Assembly: GCA_016458225.1 (NCBI GenBank)
Contig: JAEMGR010000001.1
Coordinates: 1-64,000 of the forward strand
Direction: 5' to 3'
DNA from: Myxococcaceae bacterium JPH2
Lineage (GTDB): Bacteria > Myxococcota > Myxococcia > Myxococcales > Myxococcaceae
Length of the DNA: 64,000 nucleotides
The translations under genes were made by a program, and so were the position numbers. The notes below the pieces were generated by a model. That model was given only the letters and a program-made list of their open reading frames with translations, had not been told where the DNA came from and made no database searches. Of this stretch, positions 52,187 through 61,658 are shown piece after piece (position 1 is the first letter of the stretch; every line of letters begins with the position of its first letter).

Positions 52187-52779
52187 GACGCGGACGCGAC
52201 TCCCAGCCGTGGGCTCGGCAGGACCACCGGCTTCAGCCCGCACGAGGCAGCGAAGCCCTCGGATTCGATGCCCAGCGCCGTGTTGGTGCGGGTCGTCATG
52301 TGGGCGAAGCCGATCACCGTGGTGAGTTCGATGAGCGCCGCCTCACCGAGCTGCACGCGAAGGCTCGAGACCATCTCGTCGGTCACTCGCGGAGGGGTCT
52401 GGCTCATCGCCTCGGCATACTCCAAGACCTCCTGCTCCAGGAGCGTGAACACGTTGGACTCGCGCCACTGCGGGACTTGCTGCGCCTTGTCCATGTCCAG
52501 CCCCTTGTTCCGGGCCATGAAGTAGTTGAGGTCCAGGCAGAACGAGCAGCCCACCAACGAGGCCACCGCGATGTGCGCATAAGACTTCAGGCTCTCGTCG
52601 CATGCGTTCCACTGATGGAGCTTCTGCGAGAGCCCCATCTGGGCCTTGAGCACCGGCAGGTTGTGCCACAGCACCCCGAAGGCCTTGGGGACCTGGCCCA
52701 ACGTCCGCTGGGCGAACATCTTCACGACCGCGCCGTAGAGGCCGGTGATCTGCTTCGGGGGAATCCTGGTCGAGGACAT
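52183..52779 (-). CDS. Carboxymuconolactone decarboxylase (AhpD-like) family protein
   Basis: 198 residues with AGGAG before ATG 52779. The AhpD-type redox motif is VGCSFCLDLN (Cys78, Cys81), after the helix YAHIAVASL and before EQEVLEYAEAMSQTPPRVTD. Such proteins act as peroxidase-like or decarboxylase-like enzymes. It is upstream of and overlaps the ECF41 sigma gene, and in other bacteria ECF41 factors drive their adjacent COE-type gene, so autoregulation is expected. Confidence 0.92.
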   Translation of the reverse strand: MSSTRIPPKQITGLYGAVVKMFAQRTLGQVPKAFGVLWHNLPVLKAQMGLSQKLHQWNACDESLKSYAHIAVASLVGCSFCLDLNYFMARNKGLDMDKAQQVPQWRESNVFTLLEQEVLEYAEAMSQTPPRVTDEMVSSLRVQLGEAALIELTTVIGFAHMTTRTNTALGIESEGFAASCGLKPVVLPSPRLGVASAS

Positions 52780-52883
52780 GTCACGTCTCCTGGGGTCAGC
52801 GTTGGATTGCTTCGACCTGAAGACACCGAGGGCTTCCGAGTTGTGACACCCCATTTTGAAGCGAATTTCCCGGCCCGGCGGGC

Positions 52884-53522
52884 TCACAGGAACGGGTACT
52901 CCGGGTCGCGGATGGCCACGAGCCGAACGGTCCACTCGGCGTGACCCGAGGGCTCCTGTCCGGTGCCCAGCTCCAGCGTGTACCCCGGCCGCGCCCAGGA
53001 CAGGGAGAACTGCCGAGGGTCCTGCCCCTCCACCTCATCGGAACCAAAGTGAGGATCGAACCGCCCTGGGCCATAGCGGCGCCGCAGCGGGTCCGCGAGG
53101 GAGTCGAAGAGGGCTTGCCGCTCGTGCTCCAGACGCTTCGCGCAGGCCGCGAAGGCGTCCGAGTCCGTGGGACACGTCTCCGCCGGGTTGTCGATGTGCT
53201 CGATGACGAGCACGCCCGTGGGTACCCCACTCCGCCGCATCACGCGCACCCGGGCGGAGCCGAAGGGGGCCAGCCGAGCGCCCTCCAAGAGGAGAACGCC
53301 GACGGTGTGGGCTCCTTGGAGATCAGCGTCACGGTGGGAGATGGAGGCTTCAGGGAAGCGGGAATGCAGCTCCGCTTCCGTGGAGTCCCACGTCACGGGA
53401 CCGAAGAGTTCAGGGAGTGGCTCGGCAGCCGCAGTCGCCTCGGGCAGGGGCGGCGAGGTTCGGCACGAGGAGAAGACGGTGAGGGCGCAAAACCACGCCC
53501 CGAAGAACCAATGCGTTCGCAT
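52884..53522 (-). CDS. Hypothetical lipoprotein
   Basis: 212 residues. A lipoprotein signal ends in VFSSC (Cys at 20). The mature protein has no family I recognise; LFGPVTWDSTEAELHSRFPE is reminiscent of small periplasmic proteins that track residue pairs, and LARPGYTLELG-like strands follow near the end. It lies 104 bp upstream of the carboxymuconolactone gene on the same strand, with an independent promoter likely. Confidence 0.65.
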   Translation of the reverse strand: MRTHWFFGAWFCALTVFSSCRTSPPLPEATAAAEPLPELFGPVTWDSTEAELHSRFPEASISHRDADLQGAHTVGVLLLEGARLAPFGSARVRVMRRSGVPTGVLVIEHIDNPAETCPTDSDAFAACAKRLEHERQALFDSLADPLRRRYGPGRFDPHFGSDEVEGQDPRQFSLSWARPGYTLELGTGQEPSGHAEWTVRLVAIRDPEYPFL

Positions 53523-53860
53523 GAAGGAGCCCCACTCGCTGGATCGCTGCCACCGTGACACACGGGACCGCGCCACTGTCGAGCATTGCAGGCGGGATGC
53601 CGTCCCCTGGCGCCCGGACGGCGCGGCATCGCCCACTGACCTGCATGTGGCCACTGGGCTCGCTGCCTACAACACGCCCATCCTCACAAGGGCCTGAGGA
53701 TGCAGGTCCCCTCGGGTATCGCCGAATGGATTCACTCAACTGACCGTGTTCCTCGCTGACGGGGCAAGTCCACCTGCTTGCCGTGGAGCGTGCTTCTCAC
53801 GCCACCACATCCCCACCCACGCAGGCTTGGCGGGAGGTCATGCCATGGCAAGCGTCCTAA
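53523..53860. other. Intergenic stretch, 338 bp
   Basis: Between two minus-strand lipoprotein genes. No gene, RNA or strong hairpin seen; it should hold the promoter of the gene at 52884-53522. Confidence 0.3.
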
Positions 53861-55849
53861 TTACTGCGCAGCCAGGTAGCGGTCGGGCCTCGGCCCGTCG
53901 ACCCTGAAGTCGAATAGGAAGTATGGCGGGACGCATGCCCCTGTCCCAGGAGCGCTTCCTGGGTACCGGCTGCAGCCATAGTCGTCTCGACAGGGCTCGT
54001 CGACCGAACAGGCGCGCGAAGCCATGGCGGCCACGAGCCCCCGCTTCCGGACGCATTCTTCAATCGGCTCATCCAGCGGGAAGCAGACCTGCTCGTAGCT
54101 GGAGACGAGCATTGCTGTGCACACCGATGTACCCCAGCGCGCGCCGGGCCGGGCACACGCCACGCTGCAGAATCCGCGCGGGAACCCGTAGTGATTGGCG
54201 ATGCACGGAATGGCGTCCGGGGGCTGCCCTTGGCACACCTCGGGCGAATCCGCGACGATCTGATCTCCGCTCGCGCCTGGGCGCGCAATCACCCGCGCGT
54301 TCTCACAGGCGTCACCGGCAGTCCGGATCGTGGGCGCACAGAACCCAACCTCGTCGTGGTGGCTGTCGCGACATTCGAGCCCGGCCATGCACGTCCAGTC
54401 CGCGAAGCTTGGGTCCCCAAGCCCGCAATGCGAGCCGTAGATGCCCGCCGAGGCAGCGCGTTCAGGGAACGGTCGAGGCTCCGTGAAGGCCGCCCCATCC
54501 GCCACGCTGGCGAGCATCCGTGAGCGCCAGCCGAGTTCCTCATGCAGGTGCGGCGAGACGCCCACCGCGAGGGCGTTGAACGTCTGGCTCGGATCGCGCT
54601 CCTCGCCGGGGAGGTGGAAGCCCGCCACGGACCGGCTCTGATGGCAGCCCGTACACGTGAAGCCGTCCAACCGCCGCAGGAGTCCTCGCGGGGAGCGAAC
54701 CAACTTCGCCTTGGCATAGGGGAGATCCGCGAACGCGCCCGAGTCGAGCTGTGTCTTGAAGAGGGAGCTGAAGACGCGATTGGCGGGCCTGGCGAGCCCG
54801 CGGGGGCTCACTGAGATGGCCCTCATGGCCAAGAACCTGTCCGGGATGACGGAGCGACCAGCATCGATGGCCATGAAGTTCTTCGCGATCCAGTCCGCCA
54901 GCGCCTTCTGCTCCACCGGGCTGAGGTCTGCCCGAGGCGTGTTGAGGAGCGGCCGCGGCACGAGGCGATCCGACCGCACGTCGAAGGACCTGAGGACGTA
55001 CTCCGCATGATCGTCCGCATCAGGAGTTCCCGGCCCGTGCAGGTTCTGGAAGTTCGTCTCGAGGCGGCTCATGGGCGGCAGTTGCGTCACCATCCGCCCT
55101 ACCGCGGCGACGCGCTCGGGGGCATTCGCCGGCAGCCCGCGCCACTGCTGGGCGATCGCCTTGCAACTCCCGCCTGGCCCCATGGGCAACGGCCGGATGA
55201 CGTTGACGGTCATGGGCAGACGGACAACAGGTCTGCCTTTCGGCTGCAAGGAGAGGCGATAGATGAGCCGGAGCTGGCCACACTCCTTGGGCGTCGCGAA
55301 GCGCATGTCGAGCCGGTCGACCACTCCCACCAGTTGGAAGCGCGCGCCGGGCGAGCGCAGCCACTTCGGATCGAAGACGTAGTTCACGCGCTTGGGATCG
55401 AGCGGGAACTGGCTGAGCGCGATGCCGTCCCGACTGGACAACTCGGTCACGTCGCGTTCGATGACCGAGACGAAGGACGCATATCGTGGCGACTTGAGGA
55501 GGCTCTGGGCATCCTCATCCGGTGCGCCCAACTGCTGCCCCAAAGACAGCCCCTGCCGCTCCAGGAGGATCAGCTCCGCGGGGTCAGAGAGCAGCAGCGC
55601 AGGATCGGGAGCTGACGAAGGAGACACCTGCGTGGTGGGCGCTGGCGCGAAGGGCGCCGGCGCCGCGGACACGGGCACAGGAAGCGCCGGGACCGCGGGC
55701 TGCTGGACCATGGCAAGGCCTGGAACGGCGGCTGGGGGGCGTTCCGGCGGCTCGCCCGAACAGGCGGCGCATAGGAACGCAAGCGCGGCCGCGAGAACTC
55801 GTACCCTGGAGAGGTGTGCCCTTGCGGCGCCCGCCTCTGCCCCGGTCAT
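53861..55849 (-). CDS. Large lipoprotein with a CxxCH motif and Cys-rich C-terminus
   Basis: 662 residues from ATG 55849. The lipobox FLCAAC gives a lipid Cys at about 31, then a Pro/Ala/Val-rich linker. The middle domain (VNYVFDPKWLRSPGARFQLV, then RLDMRFATPKECGQLRLIYR) is not a family I can name. FTCTGCHQSRSVAGFHLPG near residue 400 contains a single CxxCH, able to attach haem c. The last 180 residues have about 14 Cys in pairs (CRDSHHDEVGFC, CVRKRGL, CSVDEPCRDDYGCSRYPGS), likely disulfide-bonded. The start is uncertain; the frame is open to 55984. Function unknown; possibly an exported redox or oxygen-related protein. Confidence 0.7.
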   Translation of the reverse strand: MTGAEAGAARAHLSRVRVLAAALAFLCAACSGEPPERPPAAVPGLAMVQQPAVPALPVPVSAAPAPFAPAPTTQVSPSSAPDPALLLSDPAELILLERQGLSLGQQLGAPDEDAQSLLKSPRYASFVSVIERDVTELSSRDGIALSQFPLDPKRVNYVFDPKWLRSPGARFQLVGVVDRLDMRFATPKECGQLRLIYRLSLQPKGRPVVRLPMTVNVIRPLPMGPGGSCKAIAQQWRGLPANAPERVAAVGRMVTQLPPMSRLETNFQNLHGPGTPDADDHAEYVLRSFDVRSDRLVPRPLLNTPRADLSPVEQKALADWIAKNFMAIDAGRSVIPDRFLAMRAISVSPRGLARPANRVFSSLFKTQLDSGAFADLPYAKAKLVRSPRGLLRRLDGFTCTGCHQSRSVAGFHLPGEERDPSQTFNALAVGVSPHLHEELGWRSRMLASVADGAAFTEPRPFPERAASAGIYGSHCGLGDPSFADWTCMAGLECRDSHHDEVGFCAPTIRTAGDACENARVIARPGASGDQIVADSPEVCQGQPPDAIPCIANHYGFPRGFCSVACARPGARWGTSVCTAMLVSSYEQVCFPLDEPIEECVRKRGLVAAMASRACSVDEPCRDDYGCSRYPGSAPGTGACVPPYFLFDFRVDGPRPDRYLAAQ

Positions 55850-56280
55850 CCACAACCCACCGGCGGAGGTCCGCAGCTCGATGATTTGACCTGTGGAATT
55901 CATCGGAGGGAGGACGTCCGACGCACGCATCAGCCGGTCTGCGTTCAGCTTCACGACGTCTTCGTTCGGCGCTACCCCGGACACGGCGTCTCCTACTCAC
56001 TGGATGCTTCGAGACGCACCCTGTCGGCTGCGAAGCTGCGGATAGCGTCCCGACATCAGCCATAGAACGAGGAACCGTCCACGACTGCTCAAATGCCTCG
56101 CGCCATCCTAGAGGCTGTTGAGATGGATCGCCATGCGAGGCGCCACGGAACGAGCCCCGTCCTTGCGATGGGGTTGAAGGTTTCGGACGGGGACCCGTGG
56201 GCGCGCGGACTCGCGCCCCTGAGTCCTTCGGTAAAGCGACTCTCCTCCACGGCCTGCCTCTGGCGTGGCCGGAGACTGCA
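55850..56280. other. Intergenic stretch, 431 bp
   Basis: Contains a transposase-like gene tail at 56108-56215 and otherwise nothing recognised. Confidence 0.35.
56108..56215 (-). pseudogene. Transposase-like C-terminal remnant
   Basis: On the minus strand a frame ends VRNLQPHRKDGARSVAPRMA then IHLNSL and stops at 56108. I read this as the decayed end of a transposase of the type ending RNLT.HRKDGSR.VA..MAIHLNSL; the family is not assigned with certainty. Upstream similarity is lost. Confidence 0.35.
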
Positions 56281-56991
56281 TCAAGCGGCCTCCGGCGTCG
56301 GGAGTTGCTGACGTGGCGCCCACTCGCGCAGCAGTCGGGCCACGAGGACATCCACCTGCCCCTCCGCATGGGCGATGGAGTGCTTGAGGCGCTCACCGCC
56401 AAACTCGTCGTACTCAATCGCCACGGAGTCCACGTCCGTGATGCCCATGTAGCCGAACGCGGTGCGAATGCTCGGCTCGACATGATTCATGGCTTCGAGT
56501 CGCTCGCCGCGCCCATAGCCGAAGTCTCCGCGCGAACTCAGGATGACGAGCTTCTTGCGCGCTTCGGTCAGCAGGGGCCAGTAGGGATCGCCGGACCGTG
56601 AGCGGTCGAACCCGAAGGTGCGACCCACGCGGATGATGTTGTCGATGTATGCCTTGAACTGCGCGGGCACGTTGAAGTTGTACATGGGCACGCCCGCGAC
56701 GATGAGGTCCGCGCCGAGCAGCTCATCCACCAGCGCGTCGCTCTCGGCGAGCACATCGGTCATCCACGGTTCCCGCTTCGAGGGAGCGGTGAAGGCCGAA
56801 TGAATCCATCGCCCCGTCACAGGCCCGGGTGGAGCCTGCCCGACGTCCCGGTAGACGACGGTGTCGCCCGGACGGGCTGCTCGCCAACCGGCGACGAAGC
56901 GCGAGGACAGGCGGCGCGTATGCGAGCCATGGGGCGTTTGCTCGGACCCACCTGCGCGAGCGCTCGAATCGAGATGAAGAATCTTGACCAT
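56281..56991 (-). CDS. azoR: FMN-dependent NADH azoreductase-like oxidoreductase
   Basis: 236 residues. A flavodoxin-like fold with SSARAGGSEQTPHGSHTRRL (phosphate loop) and GVPMYNFNVPAQFKAYIDNI, the signature of AzoR/AcpD quinone reductases, plus VGRTFGFDRSRSGDPYWPLL and LSSRGDFGYGRGERLEAMNH. It reduces azo dyes and quinones with NADH, often as protection against quinone stress. Its start is 144 bp from the divergent LysR gene, which is its probable regulator. Confidence 0.9.
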   Translation of the reverse strand: MVKILHLDSSARAGGSEQTPHGSHTRRLSSRFVAGWRAARPGDTVVYRDVGQAPPGPVTGRWIHSAFTAPSKREPWMTDVLAESDALVDELLGADLIVAGVPMYNFNVPAQFKAYIDNIIRVGRTFGFDRSRSGDPYWPLLTEARKKLVILSSRGDFGYGRGERLEAMNHVEPSIRTAFGYMGITDVDSVAIEYDEFGGERLKHSIAHAEGQVDVLVARLLREWAPRQQLPTPEAA

Positions 56992-57096
56992 GGGATGTCT
57001 CCAACGGCGGTTTCGGTTGAGGCACGCTCATCCATCGAGCGGACCGGACACCGCTGGAGATAGGAGCTGGCCAATTTGCTGACAAACGCGTATTCC

Positions 57097-57117
57097 TCAG
57101 GCGATGGCTGAGCCTGA
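57097..57117. promoter_or_regulatory. Candidate LysR box
   Basis: TCAGGC and GCCTGA are separated by 9 nt, 19 bp before the LysR start and 106 bp from the azoreductase start. It fits an interrupted dyad between divergent genes. Confidence 0.35.
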
Positions 57118-57135
57118 TTCATCCATGGGTGATTC

Positions 57136-58086
57136 ATGAGGGACCTCCCACCTCTGTCAGCGCTTCGGGCCTTCGAGGCGGCCGCGCGGCACCTCAGCTT
57201 CAAGAAGGCCGCCGAGGAGCTTTCGGTGACACCTACGGCCATCAGCCACCAGGTCCGTCAGCTGGAGGAGTGGCTGGGGCTTCAGCTCTTCGAGCGGCAA
57301 GTTCGTCGGGTGGCCCTGACTCGGGAAGGAAGAGAGCTGTTCCCTTCGCTGAGAGAGGGCTTCGACACCCTGGTCCGTGGCATCGACGCGATCAGGGCGG
57401 CGCCCCGCCAGGAGGTCCTCACGCTCTCTTCCACGGTCGCCTTCACGTCGAAATGGCTGGTGCCGCGTGTGCCCGCGTTCCGGGCCGCGTGCCCCGGCTT
57501 GGACCTGCGACTTCACGCCTCCGATGAGGCCGTGGACTTACGGGCGGGCGACGTGGACCTGGCCATCCGCTACGGCCGAGGAGCCCATGCGGGCCTGCGC
57601 TCGGAGCTGCTGTGCCAGGACCGCTTCGCGCCCGTGTGCAGTCCGCGATTGGGCGTGCGCAGCCAGGAGGATCTCAGCCGGCATCCGCTCATCCACTTCG
57701 AGTGGCGCCGCGTCGAGGAGGCAACGCCGACCTGGAGCCGGTGGTTCGGGAGCATCGGACGGCGCTACCGAGCCCCGAGCGGTGAGCTGCGCTTCACCGA
57801 CGAATCACATGCCATCCAGGCAGCGATCGCCGGGCAAGGCATCGCGATGGTCAGCCTCGTGCTCGTAGCAGAGGAATTGGCAAGCGGGGCGCTCGTGCAG
57901 CCATTCGGGCCCGACCTAGGAGGATTCGCCTACCACCTCGTCTACGTGGACACGCCACGGCATGCCGAGCGGCTGAGCGCCGTGCGACAGTGGTTGCTCA
58001 CCGAAGCGAAGACGCTTGAGGCGCGGGAGTCCGGAGTTCAGCGCACCACGAGCAAACAGAAGACAGACACATCTCGTCGAAGCTGA
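57136..58086 (+). CDS. LysR-family regulator (GcvA-like branch)
   Basis: 316 residues. MRDLPPLSALRAFEAAARHL at the start and SFKKAAEELSVTPTAISHQV form the GcvA/AmpR-type helix-turn-helix; the effector domain has FTSKWLVPRVPAFRAACPGL and DLRAGDVDLAIRYGRG. The last 20 residues are basic and Ser/Thr-rich, beyond the usual end. It is divergent from the azoreductase gene with a dyad between, so regulation of that gene by a quinone or related compound is plausible. Confidence 0.93.
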   Translation: MRDLPPLSALRAFEAAARHLSFKKAAEELSVTPTAISHQVRQLEEWLGLQLFERQVRRVALTREGRELFPSLREGFDTLVRGIDAIRAAPRQEVLTLSSTVAFTSKWLVPRVPAFRAACPGLDLRLHASDEAVDLRAGDVDLAIRYGRGAHAGLRSELLCQDRFAPVCSPRLGVRSQEDLSRHPLIHFEWRRVEEATPTWSRWFGSIGRRYRAPSGELRFTDESHAIQAAIAGQGIAMVSLVLVAEELASGALVQPFGPDLGGFAYHLVYVDTPRHAERLSAVRQWLLTEAKTLEARESGVQRTTSKQKTDTSRRS

Positions 58087-58157
58087 ACCCGAAGGAGGTC
58101 CTCTGTCGCCATTCGGGTCAGCCGGACTGCGCCGTGCTCGATTCGGAGGCGCTCGGG

Positions 58158-58922
58158 CTACGACTCGACGATGAAGGTCGTGGCGTCCACTCCGACGTTG
58201 CCCGTGGCGGGGTCGTAGGCGGTCACCGTGACTTCGTAGGCTCCTGGCTGCTGCACCGTCAGCGCGCCCTCGTAGGTGCTGGTCTTCCCAGCGAACTTCA
58301 TCGGGAACTGGGTGAGCGGCTTCCCGTTGTACTTCACCGTCGCCTGCAGCTCATACCGGCTGGAGTCCCAGAGTCCCTTGGGCTCCGTCGGACAACCGCA
58401 CATGAGCGTCACGTTGGTTCGAACCGGGACCGTGAGCTTCTTGTCTGCCCCAAGCTTCATGAACTCGTGCGCGGACGGCGTCTGCACGTCCACCACGAAG
58501 CCCGGCAGCTCCAGGATGATGCCATCGCCCTCGATGTGCTTTCCGGGCAGCAGCCACAGCTGGGTCGTGCTGGTAACCAGGGCCTGACGCTGCGCGAGCG
58601 GCCCTGACGCCTCCACCGTCACCAGCAGCGGCTCGGTGATGTCCACGGTGGCCGTGAACTTCGCGGAGGCCTCGTCCGCGAGCGGCGCCCCTCGCACTTG
58701 CGGCTGCTTCATCAGCGTCTGCGTGTTGCCCGTCGAGCCGGCGGTGACGCCGCTGGCCAGCACCTGGCCAGACTGCGCGTCTTTCAGCACCACGCGCACG
58801 CCGCCCATCGTTGTCCCGACGAACTTGCCATCTCGGGCACGCGCCCTCACGACCAGCCGAGTCTCGGTCGCCAGCGCGGTCGTGGAGCACAACAGCAGGG
58901 TCCAGAAGATAAGGCTTCGCAT
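58158..58922 (-). CDS. Secreted protein of unknown function
   Basis: 254 residues with signal peptide 1-19 (SLIFWTLLLCSTTALATE). The mature part is beta-rich and reads like two or three Ig/bacterial-pilus-type sandwiches (LVVRARARDGKFVGTTMGGV, YELQATVKYNGKPLTQFPMK, GAYEVTVTAYDPATGNVGVD). CGCP near residue 175 gives one Cys pair. The family is not recognised. It converges with the LysR gene, 71 bp away, and is divergent from the helical protein to the right. Confidence 0.65.
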   Translation of the reverse strand: MRSLIFWTLLLCSTTALATETRLVVRARARDGKFVGTTMGGVRVVLKDAQSGQVLASGVTAGSTGNTQTLMKQPQVRGAPLADEASAKFTATVDITEPLLVTVEASGPLAQRQALVTSTTQLWLLPGKHIEGDGIILELPGFVVDVQTPSAHEFMKLGADKKLTVPVRTNVTLMCGCPTEPKGLWDSSRYELQATVKYNGKPLTQFPMKFAGKTSTYEGALTVQQPGAYEVTVTAYDPATGNVGVDATTFIVES

Positions 58923-59252
58923 GGCTGACTCCGTGTCTGGATTTCCTTCGCGGAGCCGCATAGCACAGCGGATCCGCACGCCGCTGGAGAAACAGCCCAC
59001 GGAACGGCGCAGCGAGGCTTCATCTCGGCCCACACCTCCACTGCGGCCACGAACGGAATTCTCCGGAGCCGCGAGAACGCTCGGTTGATTCACCGGCGCT
59101 CCCGCGGCGTCACGACACGTGGCCACTCCGACGCAAGGACGCCTGCTCCGGGGCTGTGCCCCATCCGGAACTGGATGAATGAGGACCACGCAAAGTGCGA
59201 GACGAACACGGAACTCCCGTCACGCCACCGTCGCCGTAGTAAGTTGCCGCGA
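58923..59252. other. Divergent intergenic region, 330 bp
   Basis: Should contain both promoters. I see no strong dyad. The frame of the helical protein is open from 59085, but those codons look non-coding. Confidence 0.3.
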
Positions 59253-61610
59253 ATGGTACGCCCCCCCGTGTTGGTGTTGATTGGGTTCCTGACCTTCGCT
59301 TCCGCCGCCGCCATGGCCGCGCCTCCCGAGGCAGGCGCCGCGAAGTCCGTCCAGGACGCATCGAAGCGATTGGAGAGCGCTCGCTCCACCCTCGCCACCG
59401 CCGTTCAGCGCATCGAGAAGGATCCGCCCAGCAACGCGGACCTCGATGCCGCCGTCGCGGCGGTGGAGGCCCTCAAGGACGCGCTCAACGCGGGCGTGGA
59501 CTTCGAGACGCAGGACCTCGACTACGCGAAGGCCGTCCTGGTCGCGCGCAAGCAACTGCGCACGCAGCGCGAGTACGTCGAAGAGCGCCGCGCCAAGATT
59601 CACATCTTCGAGTCCCGCCGGCGCATCGATGCCGCGCTCGCGCCTCTGAATGAGCGCATGGCGAAGCTCGCCGACAAGGACCTCGACGCCAAGTCGATGG
59701 ACGAGACCCGCGCCTCGGTGGCCTCGCTCAAGAAGCTGGCGGACGAGAACCGCTCCCTGACGAGCCAGGATCCCAAGTTCGCCACCTATCTCAGCGAGGT
59801 CGACGCGACCATCGCCCGGCACACGAAGACGCTCGATGACAAGTGGCTGCAGCAGTCGGCCCAGCAGCAGCGCGGACTCCTGGACGAGCGCCGCAAGGCC
59901 CTGTCCACCGCCCTCACCGAGCTGGCCCCGGCCTGGTCCGATGACAAGTTCAGCGTCGCGGACAAGGCGGTGCTGGCGCTGCAGAAGCAACTCGACGAGG
60001 GCAAGCCGCTCGAGGAGCGCGACAGGACGTATCGCGGCGAGGCGGAGAAGGCTCGCGGCGAACTCGTGCAGGCCCGGCGCAAGATGGATGACCTCGTGGT
60101 GCAAGCAGGCGTCTCGCGGGTCAAGGCGGAGATGGGTCCCGCCCACGAGGAGCTCGTCACGACCGCCAAGGCGCTCCGCGCCAAGCGCCCCACGCCCGAG
60201 CAGTTCGCCGAGGCCAAGACCGCGGCGTTCGTCGTCCGCAAGCTGGTGGAGAAGTACGAGCCCCAGGCCTCGCGGAGCCAGCCCATCGGCCAGTACATCG
60301 CCGAGGTCAAGAACACGCTGGCGGAGGTGGAGGTGGCCCTCCAGGTCCGCAGCCTCGATGCGGCTCGCGCCGAGGTCACGCAGGCGCTGCGGAACATCGA
60401 GAAGCGCTCCGCGACCGCCGAGCAGTTCGAAGAGACCAAGACGGCGCTCGTCGTCCTGGAGAAGACGCTGGAGACGGTTCAGCCGAGGAACCCCGCCATC
60501 AGCCCGTCCGCCGCCGAGGCGCGTCAGCTCCTGAAGGACGGCCGGGCGACCCTGGAGCGACGCCGATACGAGGTCGACCTGCTGCAGCAGCGCGTGAAGG
60601 TCGACGAGGCGCGGAAGAACGCGACGGCCATGGTCGCCCAGGTCCAGCAGCCGAAGCCCTCGGAGGCGCAGATCCAGGACGCCGAGAAGGCGGTCCAGCA
60701 GATTGGCGTGGTGCTGGAGGCCGGCGTCGCCTTCGTCAAGAAGGACCGCGACTATGCCATCTACGCCAAGGAGACGAAGGAGCGCATGGCGGAGCTGAGC
60801 GACCGCATCAACCGGCGGAAGATTGTCATGGCCGCCGCGGATGCCCGCGTTCAGCTCACCGAGCGAATCACCACGACACGGCAGAGCATCGACGCCGCGA
60901 AGCTGGTCTCCTCCACCGACGGTGACGTCGAGACCGCGACGAAGAACATGGAGGAGGTCGTGAAGCTGTTCGACTCGCGCGCGGAGCTGACGCGACAGGA
61001 TGCGGGCTATGCGTCCTACGCGGAGCGGGCACGCACCGAGGTGCAGAAGCTGATGGAGTCGCTCGAGTTCGCTCGGCAGGCGCGGGCGCTGCGCCGGATG
61101 ACCGCCGAGGCCCTGGCCTCGGCCACCCAGACCGCGGAGACCGCCGCCGCCTCCGCGGACCTGCGCAAGCGCAAGGAGCTGTACGCGGGCGCGCTGGAGA
61201 AGCTCAAGGCCTGCCAGGAGGACGGCGCGAGGATGGTGAAGGAGAACGTCAGCCTCGCCACCATCGACGTGCTCGTCGCGGGTGTCCCGGCCCGGCCGCA
61301 GGAGGTGATGGCGCAATGCGCGCAGAAGGCCGACGCGCTCCAGGAGCCCCAGAAGCGCGCCGACGCGCAGCTCCGGTTCCAGGAAGGTCCGAAGAAGGCC
61401 TACGACTCGGCGAAGCCGCTCCTCTCCTCGGGCCGCAAGGACGAGGCGCTCACCAAGCTCAACGAGTGCATCGCGGAGGGACGCATCCTCGAGAACCGCT
61501 ACCCCGACTTCAAGGACCAGAAGTTCGAGGTGGATGGCACCCGCATGAGCGTGCTGGACCTGATCCAGGTCTGCGTGAAGGAGCGCAAGCCCTTGCAGAC
61601 GCCTCACTGA
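59253..61610 (+). CDS. Exported helical-repeat protein
   Basis: 785 residues, signal peptide about 1-23 (LVLIGFLTFASAAAMAAPPE). The mature protein is nearly all helical and charged and consists of about seven units of roughly 95-105 residues, each with a helical hairpin (examples: LDDKWLQQSAQQQRGLLDER, EQFAEAKTAAFVVRKLVEKY, EQFEETKTALVVLEKTLETV) and a recurring D..Y..Y...(R/K) turn. It resembles spectrin- or TPR-like scaffolds without a named family. It may be a periplasmic scaffold. The EEP hydrolase gene follows 48 bp later. Confidence 0.65.
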   Translation: MVRPPVLVLIGFLTFASAAAMAAPPEAGAAKSVQDASKRLESARSTLATAVQRIEKDPPSNADLDAAVAAVEALKDALNAGVDFETQDLDYAKAVLVARKQLRTQREYVEERRAKIHIFESRRRIDAALAPLNERMAKLADKDLDAKSMDETRASVASLKKLADENRSLTSQDPKFATYLSEVDATIARHTKTLDDKWLQQSAQQQRGLLDERRKALSTALTELAPAWSDDKFSVADKAVLALQKQLDEGKPLEERDRTYRGEAEKARGELVQARRKMDDLVVQAGVSRVKAEMGPAHEELVTTAKALRAKRPTPEQFAEAKTAAFVVRKLVEKYEPQASRSQPIGQYIAEVKNTLAEVEVALQVRSLDAARAEVTQALRNIEKRSATAEQFEETKTALVVLEKTLETVQPRNPAISPSAAEARQLLKDGRATLERRRYEVDLLQQRVKVDEARKNATAMVAQVQQPKPSEAQIQDAEKAVQQIGVVLEAGVAFVKKDRDYAIYAKETKERMAELSDRINRRKIVMAAADARVQLTERITTTRQSIDAAKLVSSTDGDVETATKNMEEVVKLFDSRAELTRQDAGYASYAERARTEVQKLMESLEFARQARALRRMTAEALASATQTAETAAASADLRKRKELYAGALEKLKACQEDGARMVKENVSLATIDVLVAGVPARPQEVMAQCAQKADALQEPQKRADAQLRFQEGPKKAYDSAKPLLSSGRKDEALTKLNECIAEGRILENRYPDFKDQKFEVDGTRMSVLDLIQVCVKERKPLQTPH

Positions 61611-61658
61611 GCGCGGCGGAGGACTCGCGAGGGTGTCCAGGAAGAGGGTCTGCCCGGC

